This document shows, one piece after another, positions 24,885-33,387 of a stretch of DNA of 49,070 bases. Source of the DNA: an uncultured bacterium (GTDB taxonomy: Bacteria > Verrucomicrobiota > Kiritimatiellia > RFP12 > UBA1067). A program made the translations under genes and the position numbers. The notes beneath the pieces are model-generated. The model was not told the origin of the DNA and searched no databases. It was given only the letters and a program-made list of their open reading frames with translations. The DNA is taken from assembly GCA_902769585.1 (NCBI GenBank), contig CACXPT010000029.1:1-49070 (forward strand), read 5' to 3'. Every line of letters begins with the position of its first letter. The stretch's first letter is position 1.

Positions 24885-24948
24885 ACAAGAGAAGTCACAC
24901 GGAAGTTATAGTCAAGGTTAGAAGATTGAAATATTGAAAGGTTAGAAG

Positions 24949-27153
24949 TTGTTGAGGAATCGTCTAACATCTAGTTGCTTTGCTGTCGTATGTCGCCTGT
25001 CGACATTCGGCATCCGCCGCCCGACATCCCATCACCTTTCACCTTTCACCCTTCACCTTTCACCTTTTTTCACCCTCCTTCTCATCTTTCACCTTTCACC
25101 TTTCACTTTTCATCTATTCGCCTATTCGCCTTCCTTCGACATTTCCGCGTCGGTGACCAACCTCATCGTGACGGAGCAGACTGCGATCACGCTGCGGCTG
25201 AGGATGCCTGGCCTTGGCGATCCTTTCGTAGATCAGCCGCCTTTCCTGAACCAGCGCGCGCCGCACATGGAGGCGGGGTTCCTTTCACCTGACTGGTCGC
25301 CGGGGCCGCTGGCCGCGGTCGATCCAAAGCAGCTGTTCGAGGGACAGTCGCGTCGGCGGCGCGGCGAAGTGCCGTCGTTCACGCTGAACAACTACGTGTC
25401 GAACGACATCTTCTCGTCCATGGGCGATCCATTCGGCATGATGGACGACGACTTCTTCGGACGTTCCATGCTTGGCCCGAAGAAGACGCTTTTCCCCTTC
25501 ACGACGCGTCACGGCAAGGTGGACGGAACGAACCTGTGGGAGTTCACGGTCACGACCGCACCCTACCGGGCCGCATCGCAGGGCACGGTCACGATACCGC
25601 CTGTCCGCATCTCCGTTCCGATGATAGTCTCGGTCCGCGAGGGACGCGACCGTTTCGGTCGCCGCGCGCACGTGCCTGAACTTCGCGAGATACGTCTGGA
25701 GACTAAGCCGCTGGAGATTGTTGTGAACGGTCCGCCGTCAGCAGGACGCCCCGAGTCGTTCTGCGGAGCATTGAGCTCGAATCTCTCCGTGCGCGGGACG
25801 CTCGACACTAACGTGTGCACGGCGGGCGACCCGCTCGTGTTCACGCTCGACGTCTCGGGCGCGGCCGACCTCGCCGCAGTCTATCCGCCCGCGCTCGACA
25901 AGCTGATGAAAGACGACGCCTTCAGGGTGGATGCGGGATCTGTCAAGACGGACACGTTCGCCGACTTCCGCCGCTTCACTTGGCGCGTTCGCGCTGTCAA
26001 GGCAGGGACTGGCGAGTTCCCGTCGATACCAGTTGCATACTACGACCTGGGCAAGCGTGCCTATGTCACCTTGCATACCGACAAGATCCCCATACAGGTC
26101 AAGGCTGGCGCCCAGGCGACGCTTGGCGCGCTGGACGAGGAAGGCGGCGAGGCCGACATCCTGCCGATGCCTGACGGTCTTGATCTCGATCCAGCCGGCG
26201 CGGCGGTCCTTCCGTTTCTGCCGCATCTCACGCTGTCGGTCCTGTTGTTTGTCATTCCGCCGCTACTGTTCTTCGCGATCCGTCTTGCGCCGCCAGTGCG
26301 CCGCCGCGTGGCGGCGCGCAACGCCGCGTACCGCAAGGCGACGGCCTTCGCGCGTTGCCGTAAGGCATTGCGCGGACGCGACATCGACAGGCGCCGGCAG
26401 GCGATCCGCACGTTCTTCGACGTGCGTTACGGAGTGAACGGCGCGTCGGTAACCGCCACCGACGCAGAGCGCCTAATGTCGCCCGATTTCTCGTCTGAAG
26501 ATATCGCGCTCGTGACCTCCGCCCTCGCGGAGATGGATCGCACCGAGTATTCCGCGCGTACCACGATTACGTCCATTGTCGTTCTGTTCGCCGCCGTTCT
26601 CGGCGGCGTGGGCGCTTCCCTTGCCGCGCCTTCCTCTCCAGATTTCACCTACCGCCGCGCCTCTGTGCTGGCCACACGCGCCACGGACGAAGCGGGCTTC
26701 AGCGCGGCGGCGGCGGCGTATGCTAACTGCATCGAGGCCGGTGCCGCCAACCCTATCATATTCATGGACTACGGCACGTGCGCCCTCATGGCCGGGGACG
26801 CGAAGGCGGCGCAGGCCGCATTCCGACGCGCCGAGCGCTGGGGCGGCGAAACGCCTTCCACCAGACGGGGGCTAGTGGCGGCGCGTGCGCGCCTGCTGCA
26901 GGATCCGCGCGCGGAGCTGTCGCCGGCAAGAATGCTTTTGCGTCCGCACGTGCTCTACTCCGCCGATGTGCGGCTTCTCTTCGCGGCGGCCGCGTGGGCG
27001 GTGCTCTGGCTAGCGGCGCTCCTGCCGCCGGGCTGGTGGCGGAGGTTCATCCTCTTCTGGGGAATCGCCGTGTTCGTGGCGGCGGCGATCTCGGCAACGG
27101 TATCGTTGGTTGAGGAGAGGCTGGAGGAAGGAGGCGTCCATGCGAAGGCTTAG
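24949..27153 (+). CDS. BatD-like membrane protein with TPR-like helices; signal peptide encoded by repeat DNA
   Basis: The protein has 734 aa from a TTG start with AAAGG upstream; no other usual start codon is available before the conserved part. The first 65 residues are encoded largely by a CTTTCACC heptamer array and yield a hydrophobic run (SPFFTLLLIFHLSPFTFHLF) that could be a signal peptide. Residues about 70-430 have beta-sandwich BatD/oxygen-tolerance features. A membrane segment at about 425, an alpha-helical TPR-like part at about 550-660 and two C-terminal membrane segments follow. The next gene is a second BatD-like protein overlapping by 14 nt. Partner BatA/B/C genes are not visible. 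The function is inferred as an envelope-stress-type complex. Confidence 0.65.
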   Translation: MLRNRLTSSCFAVVCRLSTFGIRRPTSHHLSPFTLHLSPFFTLLLIFHLSPFTFHLFAYSPSFDISASVTNLIVTEQTAITLRLRMPGLGDPFVDQPPFLNQRAPHMEAGFLSPDWSPGPLAAVDPKQLFEGQSRRRRGEVPSFTLNNYVSNDIFSSMGDPFGMMDDDFFGRSMLGPKKTLFPFTTRHGKVDGTNLWEFTVTTAPYRAASQGTVTIPPVRISVPMIVSVREGRDRFGRRAHVPELREIRLETKPLEIVVNGPPSAGRPESFCGALSSNLSVRGTLDTNVCTAGDPLVFTLDVSGAADLAAVYPPALDKLMKDDAFRVDAGSVKTDTFADFRRFTWRVRAVKAGTGEFPSIPVAYYDLGKRAYVTLHTDKIPIQVKAGAQATLGALDEEGGEADILPMPDGLDLDPAGAAVLPFLPHLTLSVLLFVIPPLLFFAIRLAPPVRRRVAARNAAYRKATAFARCRKALRGRDIDRRRQAIRTFFDVRYGVNGASVTATDAERLMSPDFSSEDIALVTSALAEMDRTEYSARTTITSIVVLFAAVLGGVGASLAAPSSPDFTYRRASVLATRATDEAGFSAAAAAYANCIEAGAANPIIFMDYGTCALMAGDAKAAQAAFRRAERWGGETPSTRRGLVAARARLLQDPRAELSPARMLLRPHVLYSADVRLLFAAAAWAVLWLAALLPPGWWRRFILFWGIAVFVAAAISATVSLVEERLEEGGVHAKA
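25036..25127. repeat. Heptamer array (CTTTCAC/CCTTCAC) encoding the N-terminus of the BatD protein
   Basis: About twelve units of a 7-nt motif lie in tandem with slight degeneration. It is the same family as the reverse arms at 33306, 34131 and 34758. Three units make 21 nt, so translation gives a 7-residue period (LSPFTFH). Confidence 0.85.
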
Positions 27154-28219
27154 CGTATTTGCGGCGGCGGCCGTTGCGATACTTGCGGCGGATGCCCAGT
27201 TCTTCAACATCTTCCCAAAGGGGCCGTCCGTCAACGCCGAGGTGACCGGCAAGGCCCGCATGGAACCGTCGTCGGTGGTGGTGGGTCAGCCGTGTGCGAT
27301 CGTGATGGAGCTTGACGTGGAGAAGAATGTCGGCGTCGAGAGCCTTCAGGTGGGCGGGCTTCCGGACGCGGGGGTCGTGTATGGAGAAGGCTTCGAGAAC
27401 CTGCCGGACGGCAGTTCGCCGCGTGCGGGGCGCACGGTGAAGAGATTCCGACTGCCGGTACGCTTCCTTTCGTCGGTCACCCAGGAAGTCTCGATGGTCG
27501 TGCAGGGCATGGCGGTGGTGCGCCGCCAGCAGGGCGGGATGAGCTTCTCGTCGTCGTCTAGCTTCGGCACGCGTCTGGCGCCGTTCAGGATAGAGGTTCA
27601 GGAGCTGCCGACGGACCGGCGACCGCAAAGCTTTTCTGGGGCGGTTGGCACGCGGTTTCAGATGGAGCAGAAGCTGACGCCTGACCACGTGCGGCCGGGC
27701 GACCTTGTGACGGCCACGTACACCTTGACCTACGACGGATACTGTCCGTCGAACGTCTGGCCATCGATAGAGCGTCTCTCGAAGGAGTTCAAGGCATACG
27801 ACCCGAAGGAGGTTTCGCGCACCGAGGGAAAGATCGTCTGGACGCAGATGCTGGTGCCGCTCACGGTCGCGGCGACGAACTCGGCGTTCGTCTCGCTCTC
27901 GTACTACAATCCGCATCCGAAGCGGTACGAGGTGGCGCGGGCGAGGCCGGTGCCGTTGGTGTTCGTCTCCGGCGAGGCGGCATCCACGGAGAACACGGCC
28001 GTGGTCGTGACGACGGAGGCGACAGGCGCAGCGCGTGGCGCGGCCGATAACGGAGTGGGCGGGGAGAGGACCGTGACGCTGCGGCTCGCGCCGTCGGACG
28101 CGTCGGCGCCACAACGGATGGCGTCGCCTCGAGTCTCCGCGCGCCATCGGTTGGTCCCGCTGATTTCTTTCTCCCTTCCCGATTTTCGCACTTCCCACGG
28201 ACGGAAGTTTGGGGTATAA
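27140..28219 (+). CDS. Second BatD-like exported protein
   Basis: The protein has 359 aa from the ATG at 27140, which has AAGGAGG 5 nt upstream and overlaps the end of the preceding gene, so the two are translationally coupled. The signal peptide is MRRLSVFAAAAVAILAADA. The body contains beta-sandwich domains with the BatD-like pattern of a VxVGQPxxxxxxL start and FxLPVRFLSSV-type edges. No C-terminal membrane anchor is evident. The last codons overlap the gspF promoter. The role is presumably shared with the upstream protein. Confidence 0.65.
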   Translation: MRRLSVFAAAAVAILAADAQFFNIFPKGPSVNAEVTGKARMEPSSVVVGQPCAIVMELDVEKNVGVESLQVGGLPDAGVVYGEGFENLPDGSSPRAGRTVKRFRLPVRFLSSVTQEVSMVVQGMAVVRRQQGGMSFSSSSSFGTRLAPFRIEVQELPTDRRPQSFSGAVGTRFQMEQKLTPDHVRPGDLVTATYTLTYDGYCPSNVWPSIERLSKEFKAYDPKEVSRTEGKIVWTQMLVPLTVAATNSAFVSLSYYNPHPKRYEVARARPVPLVFVSGEAASTENTAVVVTTEATGAARGAADNGVGGERTVTLRLAPSDASAPQRMASPRVSARHRLVPLISFSLPDFRTSHGRKFGV

Positions 28220-28220
28220 T
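28192..28220 (+). promoter_or_regulatory. Promoter TTCCCA-N17-TATAAT for the pilus/secretion operon
   Basis: TATAAT at 28215-28220 is perfect; the -35 is weak but spaced 17 bp. It lies at the end of the preceding gene and leaves a leader of about 25 nt before gspF. Confidence 0.5.
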
Positions 28221-28252
28221 ACTGGCAGTTCAACCGCAAGAGGCATAACGAC

Positions 28253-29566
28253 ATGGCGACATTTCAGTATATCGCAAAGGACAGCTCGGGCCAGGAACGG
28301 CGCGGCACGGTGGAGGCCGGTGACCGGTCGGGCGCCATAGCGGCCATCAGGGCGCAGGGGCTGATGCCCACTGCACTCGGCGAGATCAAGGGCGGCGGTG
28401 GCGGCGGCGCTGCCGCGAAGAAGTCCGCCCCTGCCAAGAAGGCTGCTCCCGCGAAAGCTCCCAAGAAGGGCAACATCGACATCAAGATCAAGCTGCCCAA
28501 GTTCCTGCGCGGCAGGGTGAAGGCGAAGGACCTCACGTCGTTCACGCGCCAGCTCGCCACCCTGGTGAACGCCGGACTTCCGCTCATGCGCTGCATCGAG
28601 GTGCTGAAGAAGCAGAAGATGGCGCCGGCGATGGCGGACTGCCTTGACGGCATCTCGGAGAACATCGCGGGCGGCGGCACGTTCTCTGACGCGCTGACGG
28701 CCTACCCCAAGATATTCGACAACCTCTACGTCAACATGGTGAAGGCCGGCGAGGCGGGCGGTGTGCTCGAAGTCGTGCTGAACCGTCTGGCCGAGTTCGC
28801 CGAAAAGGCGCAGAAGATCAAGAACAAGGTGAAGGGCGCGATGATCTATCCTTCGGTGGTTCTCTTCGCCGCCATCGGCATCACGGCGTTCCTGCTCATC
28901 ACGGTGATCCCGAAGTTCCAGCAGGTGTTCAACGACATCCTCGGCGGCGCGTCGCTGCCTGCCATCACCGAGTTCGTGATGGGGATCTCCGAGTTCGTGC
29001 AGCACAACGGACTCCAGATCTTCGCGGGCGTGGTGGCGCTGGTCGTCATCTACAAGATATTCGGAAAGACGCCGTTCGGCGCGTACCAGCTGGACAGGTT
29101 GAGGATACACATCCCGGTGATCGGCACCCTCGTGCGGCGCACTGCTATATCGCAGTTCACGCGCACGCTGGGCACGCTGCTCTCCTCCGGCGTGCCGATC
29201 CTCCAGGCGCTCGTGATCGTGCGCGACACGACGGGCAACCGCGTGGTGCGCAAGGCGATCCAGACCGTGCACGACGCCGTGAAGGAGGGCGAGTCGATGA
29301 CCGACCCGCTGGCTTCCTCTGGCGTGTTCCCGCCGATGGTCGTGTCGATGGTGCAGGTGGGCGAGGAGACGGGCGCGCTTCCCGACATGCTCACGCGCAT
29401 CGCGAACACGTATGACGACGAGGTGGACAACGCCGTGGCCGGCATGACGGCGGCCATCGAGCCGGCGCTGATCATCTTCCTCGCTGTGGTGGTGGGCACG
29501 ATCGTCATCGCAATGTTCCTGCCCATGATCAAGATCATCTCGCAGGTCTCCGGCGCGGCAGGCTGA
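28253..29566 (+). CDS. gspF: Type II secretion/type IV pilus inner-membrane platform protein GspF/PilC
   Basis: The protein has 437 aa. The N-terminal MATFQYIAKDSSGQERRGTV is typical. An Ala/Lys/Gly-rich linker (about 45-80) precedes two GspF domains. The first has the FTRQLATLVNAGLPL motif and three hydrophobic segments (YPSVVLFAAIGITAFLLI and others). The second repeats it as FTRTLGTLLSSGVPILQAL and ends with a long hydrophobic segment EPALIIFLAVVVGTIVIAMFLPM. It organises pseudopilin assembly together with an ATPase that is not in this window. It heads a run of pseudopilin genes. Confidence 0.93.
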   Translation: MATFQYIAKDSSGQERRGTVEAGDRSGAIAAIRAQGLMPTALGEIKGGGGGGAAAKKSAPAKKAAPAKAPKKGNIDIKIKLPKFLRGRVKAKDLTSFTRQLATLVNAGLPLMRCIEVLKKQKMAPAMADCLDGISENIAGGGTFSDALTAYPKIFDNLYVNMVKAGEAGGVLEVVLNRLAEFAEKAQKIKNKVKGAMIYPSVVLFAAIGITAFLLITVIPKFQQVFNDILGGASLPAITEFVMGISEFVQHNGLQIFAGVVALVVIYKIFGKTPFGAYQLDRLRIHIPVIGTLVRRTAISQFTRTLGTLLSSGVPILQALVIVRDTTGNRVVRKAIQTVHDAVKEGESMTDPLASSGVFPPMVVSMVQVGEETGALPDMLTRIANTYDDEVDNAVAGMTAAIEPALIIFLAVVVGTIVIAMFLPMIKIISQVSGAAG

Positions 29567-29570
29567 TGGA

Positions 29571-29753
29571 GTTGAGAGTTGAGAGTTGAGAGTGAAGAGT
29601 TGAGAGTGAAGCCATGAGATTTCACAAGGGCAGAGATGTGTTTGAATGCGTGTCGCGTGTCGTAGGGCGCGCAGTCTTGACGTGCGGCAACCGCCGTTCG
29701 GAAAATGACGCTCGGCGCGCAACTCTTAACTCTAAACTCTCCACTCTTAACTC
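29571..29753. repeat. Inverted pair of GAGTTGA heptamer arrays around the first pseudopilin start
   Basis: The left arm at 29571-29611 (GAGTTGA/GAGTGAA units) lies directly before the ATG at 29614. The right arm at 29721-29753 (AACTCTT/AACTCTA units, reverse complement) lies just before the codons of the prepilin cleavage site. The spacing of about 110 nt could form a long hairpin. Confidence 0.85.
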
Positions 29754-30900
29754 ATCAGGATTTACCCTGATCGAGCTTCTGATCGTGACGGTCGTGATCG
29801 TCACGCTCATGGGCATCGTCTTCCGCCTTGCGGGTGTCGGCGGCGACCAGCGCGCGAAGTCAAAGACGCAGGCACGGCTGCAGCGCCTCGAGAACGCCGT
29901 CTCCGGCTACTACGCCGCCTACGGCTCCTACCCGCCTGTGCCTCTTGAGGGGCGCAGCCGCGATATCAACGTGAGGGTGGACGAGAATGGCGTGCAGGGA
30001 GGTCAGAAGAACAATGTCAACCTGTCCAACCCCCAAAAAGAGGATAAAAGGCAGATCGAGGCCGCTTGCCGCGCGCAGCCGGTTGCCGTGCTCTTCCCGT
30101 TCTTCATGAACAGCTCCGTGAACGGCGAGCTGAAGAGCAAGAACGAAACGCTTGTGAACGGCCTCGCGATGGACAAGAAAATGGACTTTTCCCCCTTGAA
30201 CAACGTGGGCGGACTCAACATCGGCAAAGAGGAGGAGGCGACGCTCTTCCAGTTCGGACTTCTCTCATTCCTTCTGCCGCGCTACCGGTTCATGCTGGGT
30301 GGCGCCCCAGAGATGTACGACACTCCTCACAGCCGGTGGTCAAAGAACAACCAGTTGCCGTGTCGTATCGATACGGGAAAAACTTACGAAAACTGGGAGT
30401 CGATGCAGGAGTACCTCTACGGTTCAAGGGGTGATGGCGACAAGGAGAAGTTTCTCATCGATAGCCTGTCGTCCCAGGCCGTCTGTTCACGCTGGATGCC
30501 AAATCTCGAGGGGATAGTCAGCGGCGGCCTGGAGTTCTATGGCATAGACACTCAAGACGGCGATTGGCCGTTTTTGGCCAGCTCGAAGTACGATGCGCTT
30601 CCGAGAGACGACAACAGCACAGATGACAAGAAACGCTGGTTTCGGACTTTCAGCCCACGCGGCTACGATTCGAAAGGCTCTATGTACCTGCTCAACGGCA
30701 TGACGGTGGCTGACGGTTGGGGGCGAGAGTTCTACTACTACTCAGATCCTCCGTATCAGAGCTACCGCCTATGGTCGGCGGGCAAGAACGGGTATACGTT
30801 TCCGCCGTGGCTGATGGAGCATCTCGACTCCTACAGCACGAAGGAGCAGTCGACGATCACCGGATGGACGAGCGACGACATCAGCCACTTGGCGAATTGA
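29614..30900 (+). CDS. Pseudopilin (GspG-like) with 49-residue leader
   Basis: The protein has 428 aa. The prepilin motif SSG^FTLIELLIV is followed by the usual hydrophobic helix (to about residue 70) and by YYAAYGSYPP, as in GspG-type major pseudopilins. The leader to the cleavage Gly is 49 residues, far longer than usual, and its last 14 (TLNSKLSTLNSSG region) come from a heptamer repeat array. The C-terminal 300 residues are not recognised; they include a long globular region with many Trp and Tyr residues. It follows gspF by 47 nt. Confidence 0.8.
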   Translation: MRFHKGRDVFECVSRVVGRAVLTCGNRRSENDARRATLNSKLSTLNSSGFTLIELLIVTVVIVTLMGIVFRLAGVGGDQRAKSKTQARLQRLENAVSGYYAAYGSYPPVPLEGRSRDINVRVDENGVQGGQKNNVNLSNPQKEDKRQIEAACRAQPVAVLFPFFMNSSVNGELKSKNETLVNGLAMDKKMDFSPLNNVGGLNIGKEEEATLFQFGLLSFLLPRYRFMLGGAPEMYDTPHSRWSKNNQLPCRIDTGKTYENWESMQEYLYGSRGDGDKEKFLIDSLSSQAVCSRWMPNLEGIVSGGLEFYGIDTQDGDWPFLASSKYDALPRDDNSTDDKKRWFRTFSPRGYDSKGSMYLLNGMTVADGWGREFYYYSDPPYQSYRLWSAGKNGYTFPPWLMEHLDSYSTKEQSTITGWTSDDISHLAN

Positions 30901-30950
30901 AGGTTAAAAGTTTAAAGAGTTAAAAGGTTAAAAGTCGAGAGCGAGGCCGT
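30901..30950. repeat. GTTAAAAG-type short repeat array before a pseudopilin gene
   Basis: Units such as GGTTAAAAG, TTTAAAGAG and TTAAAAGG follow directly on the stop codon. No inverted partner is visible. Confidence 0.6.
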
Positions 30951-30951
30951 T

Positions 30952-31587
30952 GTGAAGGACAAAGGACAGAAAACAAAGAACAAAGGGTTCACACTGATAG
31001 AGATGCTGGTGGTGATTGGCATCATCGCCATCCTTTCCGGCGCGCTGATGATAGGATTCGGGCGCGTGACGAAATCGGCGCAGCGGGCGAAGGCGACAGA
31101 ACTCGTCTCCCAGGCTGCTCAGGCGCTTGTGATCTTGCGCCAGAAGAACGATGGCGTGTGGCCAGCTGTCCTCAGCGGCAACTTCGGCGGCGGGGACGGC
31201 GCAGGCAGGGGCATGGTTGCCGACGTGGCGAAGGCGTTCGGGAATTCAAAGCTGCTGGGCATAGCCATGAAGGGCGGCCTGCCTATCGGTATCAGCCGTT
31301 GCGGCGTGGTCGATCCGTGGGCAGAGGCCGTTCTCAAGCGGGACAGCAACGCTCAGATCGGGTCGGCGGTGCCGTCTGGCGGTACGGTCCAGGATCACAT
31401 CATCTATTTTGCCGTTGACGACGACGGAGACGGATTTACGACTGCGACCGTTGGCGGACAGCAGGTCAACGTTCGCGCCGAGGCCATTGCGTGGTGCGCC
31501 GGGGCAGACGGCAAGATTGCGCCGTACGCACAGCGCGGCCGCTCAGACGACATCTACAGCTGGGACAAGGCGAAGGAGAAGAGATAG
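30952..31587 (+). CDS. Pseudopilin with short leader
   Basis: The protein has 211 aa from a GTG with GAGG 5 nt upstream. The 12-residue leader MKDKGQKTKNKG precedes FTLIEMLVVIGIIAILSGALM, a canonical prepilin N-terminus with Glu at +5. It would be cleaved and N-methylated by a prepilin peptidase and inserted in the pilus or pseudopilus. The mature region has DDDGDG, a possible calcium site as in GspG. It belongs to the gspF operon. Confidence 0.85.
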   Translation: MKDKGQKTKNKGFTLIEMLVVIGIIAILSGALMIGFGRVTKSAQRAKATELVSQAAQALVILRQKNDGVWPAVLSGNFGGGDGAGRGMVADVAKAFGNSKLLGIAMKGGLPIGISRCGVVDPWAEAVLKRDSNAQIGSAVPSGGTVQDHIIYFAVDDDGDGFTTATVGGQQVNVRAEAIAWCAGADGKIAPYAQRGRSDDIYSWDKAKEKR

Positions 31588-31618
31588 GTGAAGGGTGAAA
31601 GATGAAAAGTGAAAAGAG
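31588..31618. repeat. GGTGAAA heptamer array at a pseudopilin start
   Basis: GTGAAGG, GTGAAAG and AGTGAAA units run across the stop of one gene and the ATG at 31602 of the next. Confidence 0.65.
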
Positions 31619-32228
31619 AAATGCCGTGAAGAGAGGCTTTACGATCGTAGAGATGCTGATGGTGATCGCCGTTCTGGCGGTGCTTATGGGCATCGTGTCC
31701 ACTGCGGCGTCGTCGGTCATCCGCAAATCGCGCGTGCGCAAGAACGAGGCGCTGAGATCTGCGCTTCAGGCGGGCATCGCCACATACTACCAGCAGGAAG
31801 GGTTCTGGCCGCCCGGCAAGAACGGAGCGATCCAGAAGTGGTCTGACAACGGCCTGGACCAGAAGGACCGAGGTTCAGGCATTGTCACGCTTGACGATAC
31901 CGAGTACGATACCTTGATGAACTATCTCGTCACGCGTTGCTTGAACGCATCCGGAAACAAGGTGATGGACGTTTCAGGGTTCACCGCCGTGCGGAAATCG
32001 GCCACTTCCGCCAAGGACGAAAGTGGGTTGCCAAAGTGTTCTGGCGAGGAGGTGAAGTCGTGGGTGGCTAAGCTCAAGGCATCTAACGTGCGCGGCTCCG
32101 TGCCGCAGGCAAGCGAGATGACTTACGGATACTCCCATTCGGACAAGGGGCGCTTCCGCCGGTTTGTGGTAAAGTACAACGCAGAGACGGACAACGTGAC
32201 GGTTGGATTCGCGAAAGACGGCAAGTAG
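31602..32228 (+). CDS. Pseudopilin with short leader
   Basis: The protein has 208 aa. The leader MKSEKRNAVKRG is followed by FTIVEMLMVIAVLAVLMGIV, with the expected Glu at +5. ALQAGIATYYQQEGFWPPG resembles the loop after the helix in GspG-like proteins. The start codon lies within a GGTGAAA-type repeat. The next gene starts 3 nt after the stop. Confidence 0.85.
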   Translation: MKSEKRNAVKRGFTIVEMLMVIAVLAVLMGIVSTAASSVIRKSRVRKNEALRSALQAGIATYYQQEGFWPPGKNGAIQKWSDNGLDQKDRGSGIVTLDDTEYDTLMNYLVTRCLNASGNKVMDVSGFTAVRKSATSAKDESGLPKCSGEEVKSWVAKLKASNVRGSVPQASEMTYGYSHSDKGRFRRFVVKYNAETDNVTVGFAKDGK

Positions 32229-32231
32229 AGG

Positions 32232-33182
32232 ATGAAAGCGCACGAAACAGAAAGGTCGTCCACGAAGGCCGCGTTCACGCTCGTCGAGCTGATGGTCGTC
32301 GTGGGTCTGATGGCGTTGCTAGGCACGGTCTCCGTGACGGGATACTTCGCTGCTGCGCGCGGTATGGCGGATCGTGCGGCGAAACAGGATACCATAGCGC
32401 TGGTTCGCCTGGCGATGCAGGTGTGCCTGATCGACCAGACGCCCACCGCCGTCCTCTTCTTCAACCGCCAGACGAAGGCGGAGAACAAGGACGGCGCGAC
32501 GGTCGTCTCTGGGGAAGAGTCCAAGGCGTCGAGCGCCGGAGCCGCCATCGCCATCAAGATGGCGGGGCGGCTATCCTACGTCAAAGGCGATGTCATCGTG
32601 GACGAGTTCGCAGACTGGAACCAGTCGTGTCCAGTTACTACATCGTCATCGGGAAGCGATGAAGGAATACCGTTCTATCGCATGTCTAATCTTGACGGAC
32701 AGGTCAAACAGGGCATTGACAAGTGCCGGTCGTACGTGTCTACCGCTGTGGAGCCGGTGGAATTCAACAACGAGTACATGATAGCCTATGGCGGCCAGGT
32801 CCAGCATTTCTGCCAGGATTTCAAGAAGAGGCCTCAAGAAAACAAGAAGTTTTCCGGTACCACCTACCTCAACGGCAACAACTATCGATGGGGGCATGTC
32901 ATTAAGAAGAACAACGGCATCTCTTGGAAGGCTGGTGACGCCTACGGCGTGGAGATCGGCAAGCTGGACCTGCCGAAGGGGTATCTCTACGGCAGCAAGG
33001 AGGCCAACTCCACCAAGATCGATCCTGCGGGCGCGCTGGTGTTCAGGCCCAGCGACCTTGCATCGTCCGACGCATACGAGATGAGCCTGAGCGAGACGAT
33101 CACCATCTCCGCCGTCCGCGGACAAAACGCCAGGAAAATCGGTACCATCACGTCGAGCGACCTGAAGGACGATGCGGAGTAG
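32232..33182 (+). CDS. Pseudopilin (GspH-like) with Ala at the cleavage position
   Basis: The protein has 316 aa. The leader MKAHETERSSTKAA precedes FTLVELMVVVGLMALLGTVSV. The residue before the Phe is Ala and not Gly, which some prepilin peptidases accept. A GAGG overlaps the upstream stop and the ATG. The central part (VLFFNRQTKAEN) fits a GspH-like beta-rich fold. The family beyond the N-helix is uncertain. Confidence 0.8.
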   Translation: MKAHETERSSTKAAFTLVELMVVVGLMALLGTVSVTGYFAAARGMADRAAKQDTIALVRLAMQVCLIDQTPTAVLFFNRQTKAENKDGATVVSGEESKASSAGAAIAIKMAGRLSYVKGDVIVDEFADWNQSCPVTTSSSGSDEGIPFYRMSNLDGQVKQGIDKCRSYVSTAVEPVEFNNEYMIAYGGQVQHFCQDFKKRPQENKKFSGTTYLNGNNYRWGHVIKKNNGISWKAGDAYGVEIGKLDLPKGYLYGSKEANSTKIDPAGALVFRPSDLASSDAYEMSLSETITISAVRGQNARKIGTITSSDLKDDAE

Positions 33183-33387
33183 GGTGAATGGTGAAAGGTG
33201 AATGGTGAAGGGTGAAAGGTGAATGGTGAAAATGTTAAGCCTTAAAACGGACAATCTGTTCTCTCGCGTCTCGCGTCTCGTGTCTCGTGTCGTGCGACAT
33301 CAGGCACCCTTCACCTTTCACCCTTCACCATTCACCTTTCACCTTTCACCCTTCACCGCCCTTCACCTTTCACCGCCCCGAAGGGGC
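33182..33387. repeat. Repeat module 1: GGTGAAA arm, leader element, reverse arm, GCCCCGAAGGGGC hairpin
   Basis: The left arm is 33182-33230, the heptamer-rich leader element about 33226-33305, the reverse arm 33306-33374 and the hairpin 33375-33387. The arms are reverse complements of each other and could pair. The pseudopilin frame starts in the left arm and runs through the whole module. Confidence 0.88.

Noticed and set aside
27047..29722. 891-aa frame on the minus strand
   Set aside because: It is a shadow of the BatD/gspF coding region in GC-rich DNA. Its translation is Arg/His-rich and low complexity, and the + strand proteins have clear families.
33232..33300. Leader elements as classical promoters, because two copies contain TTGACA
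   Set aside because: No -10 sequence lies 16-18 bp downstream, and the first copy has CGGACA in place of TTGACA.
33182..33374. Repeat arrays as CRISPR
   Set aside because: The units are 7 nt with no 20-40-nt spacers, and no cas gene is present.
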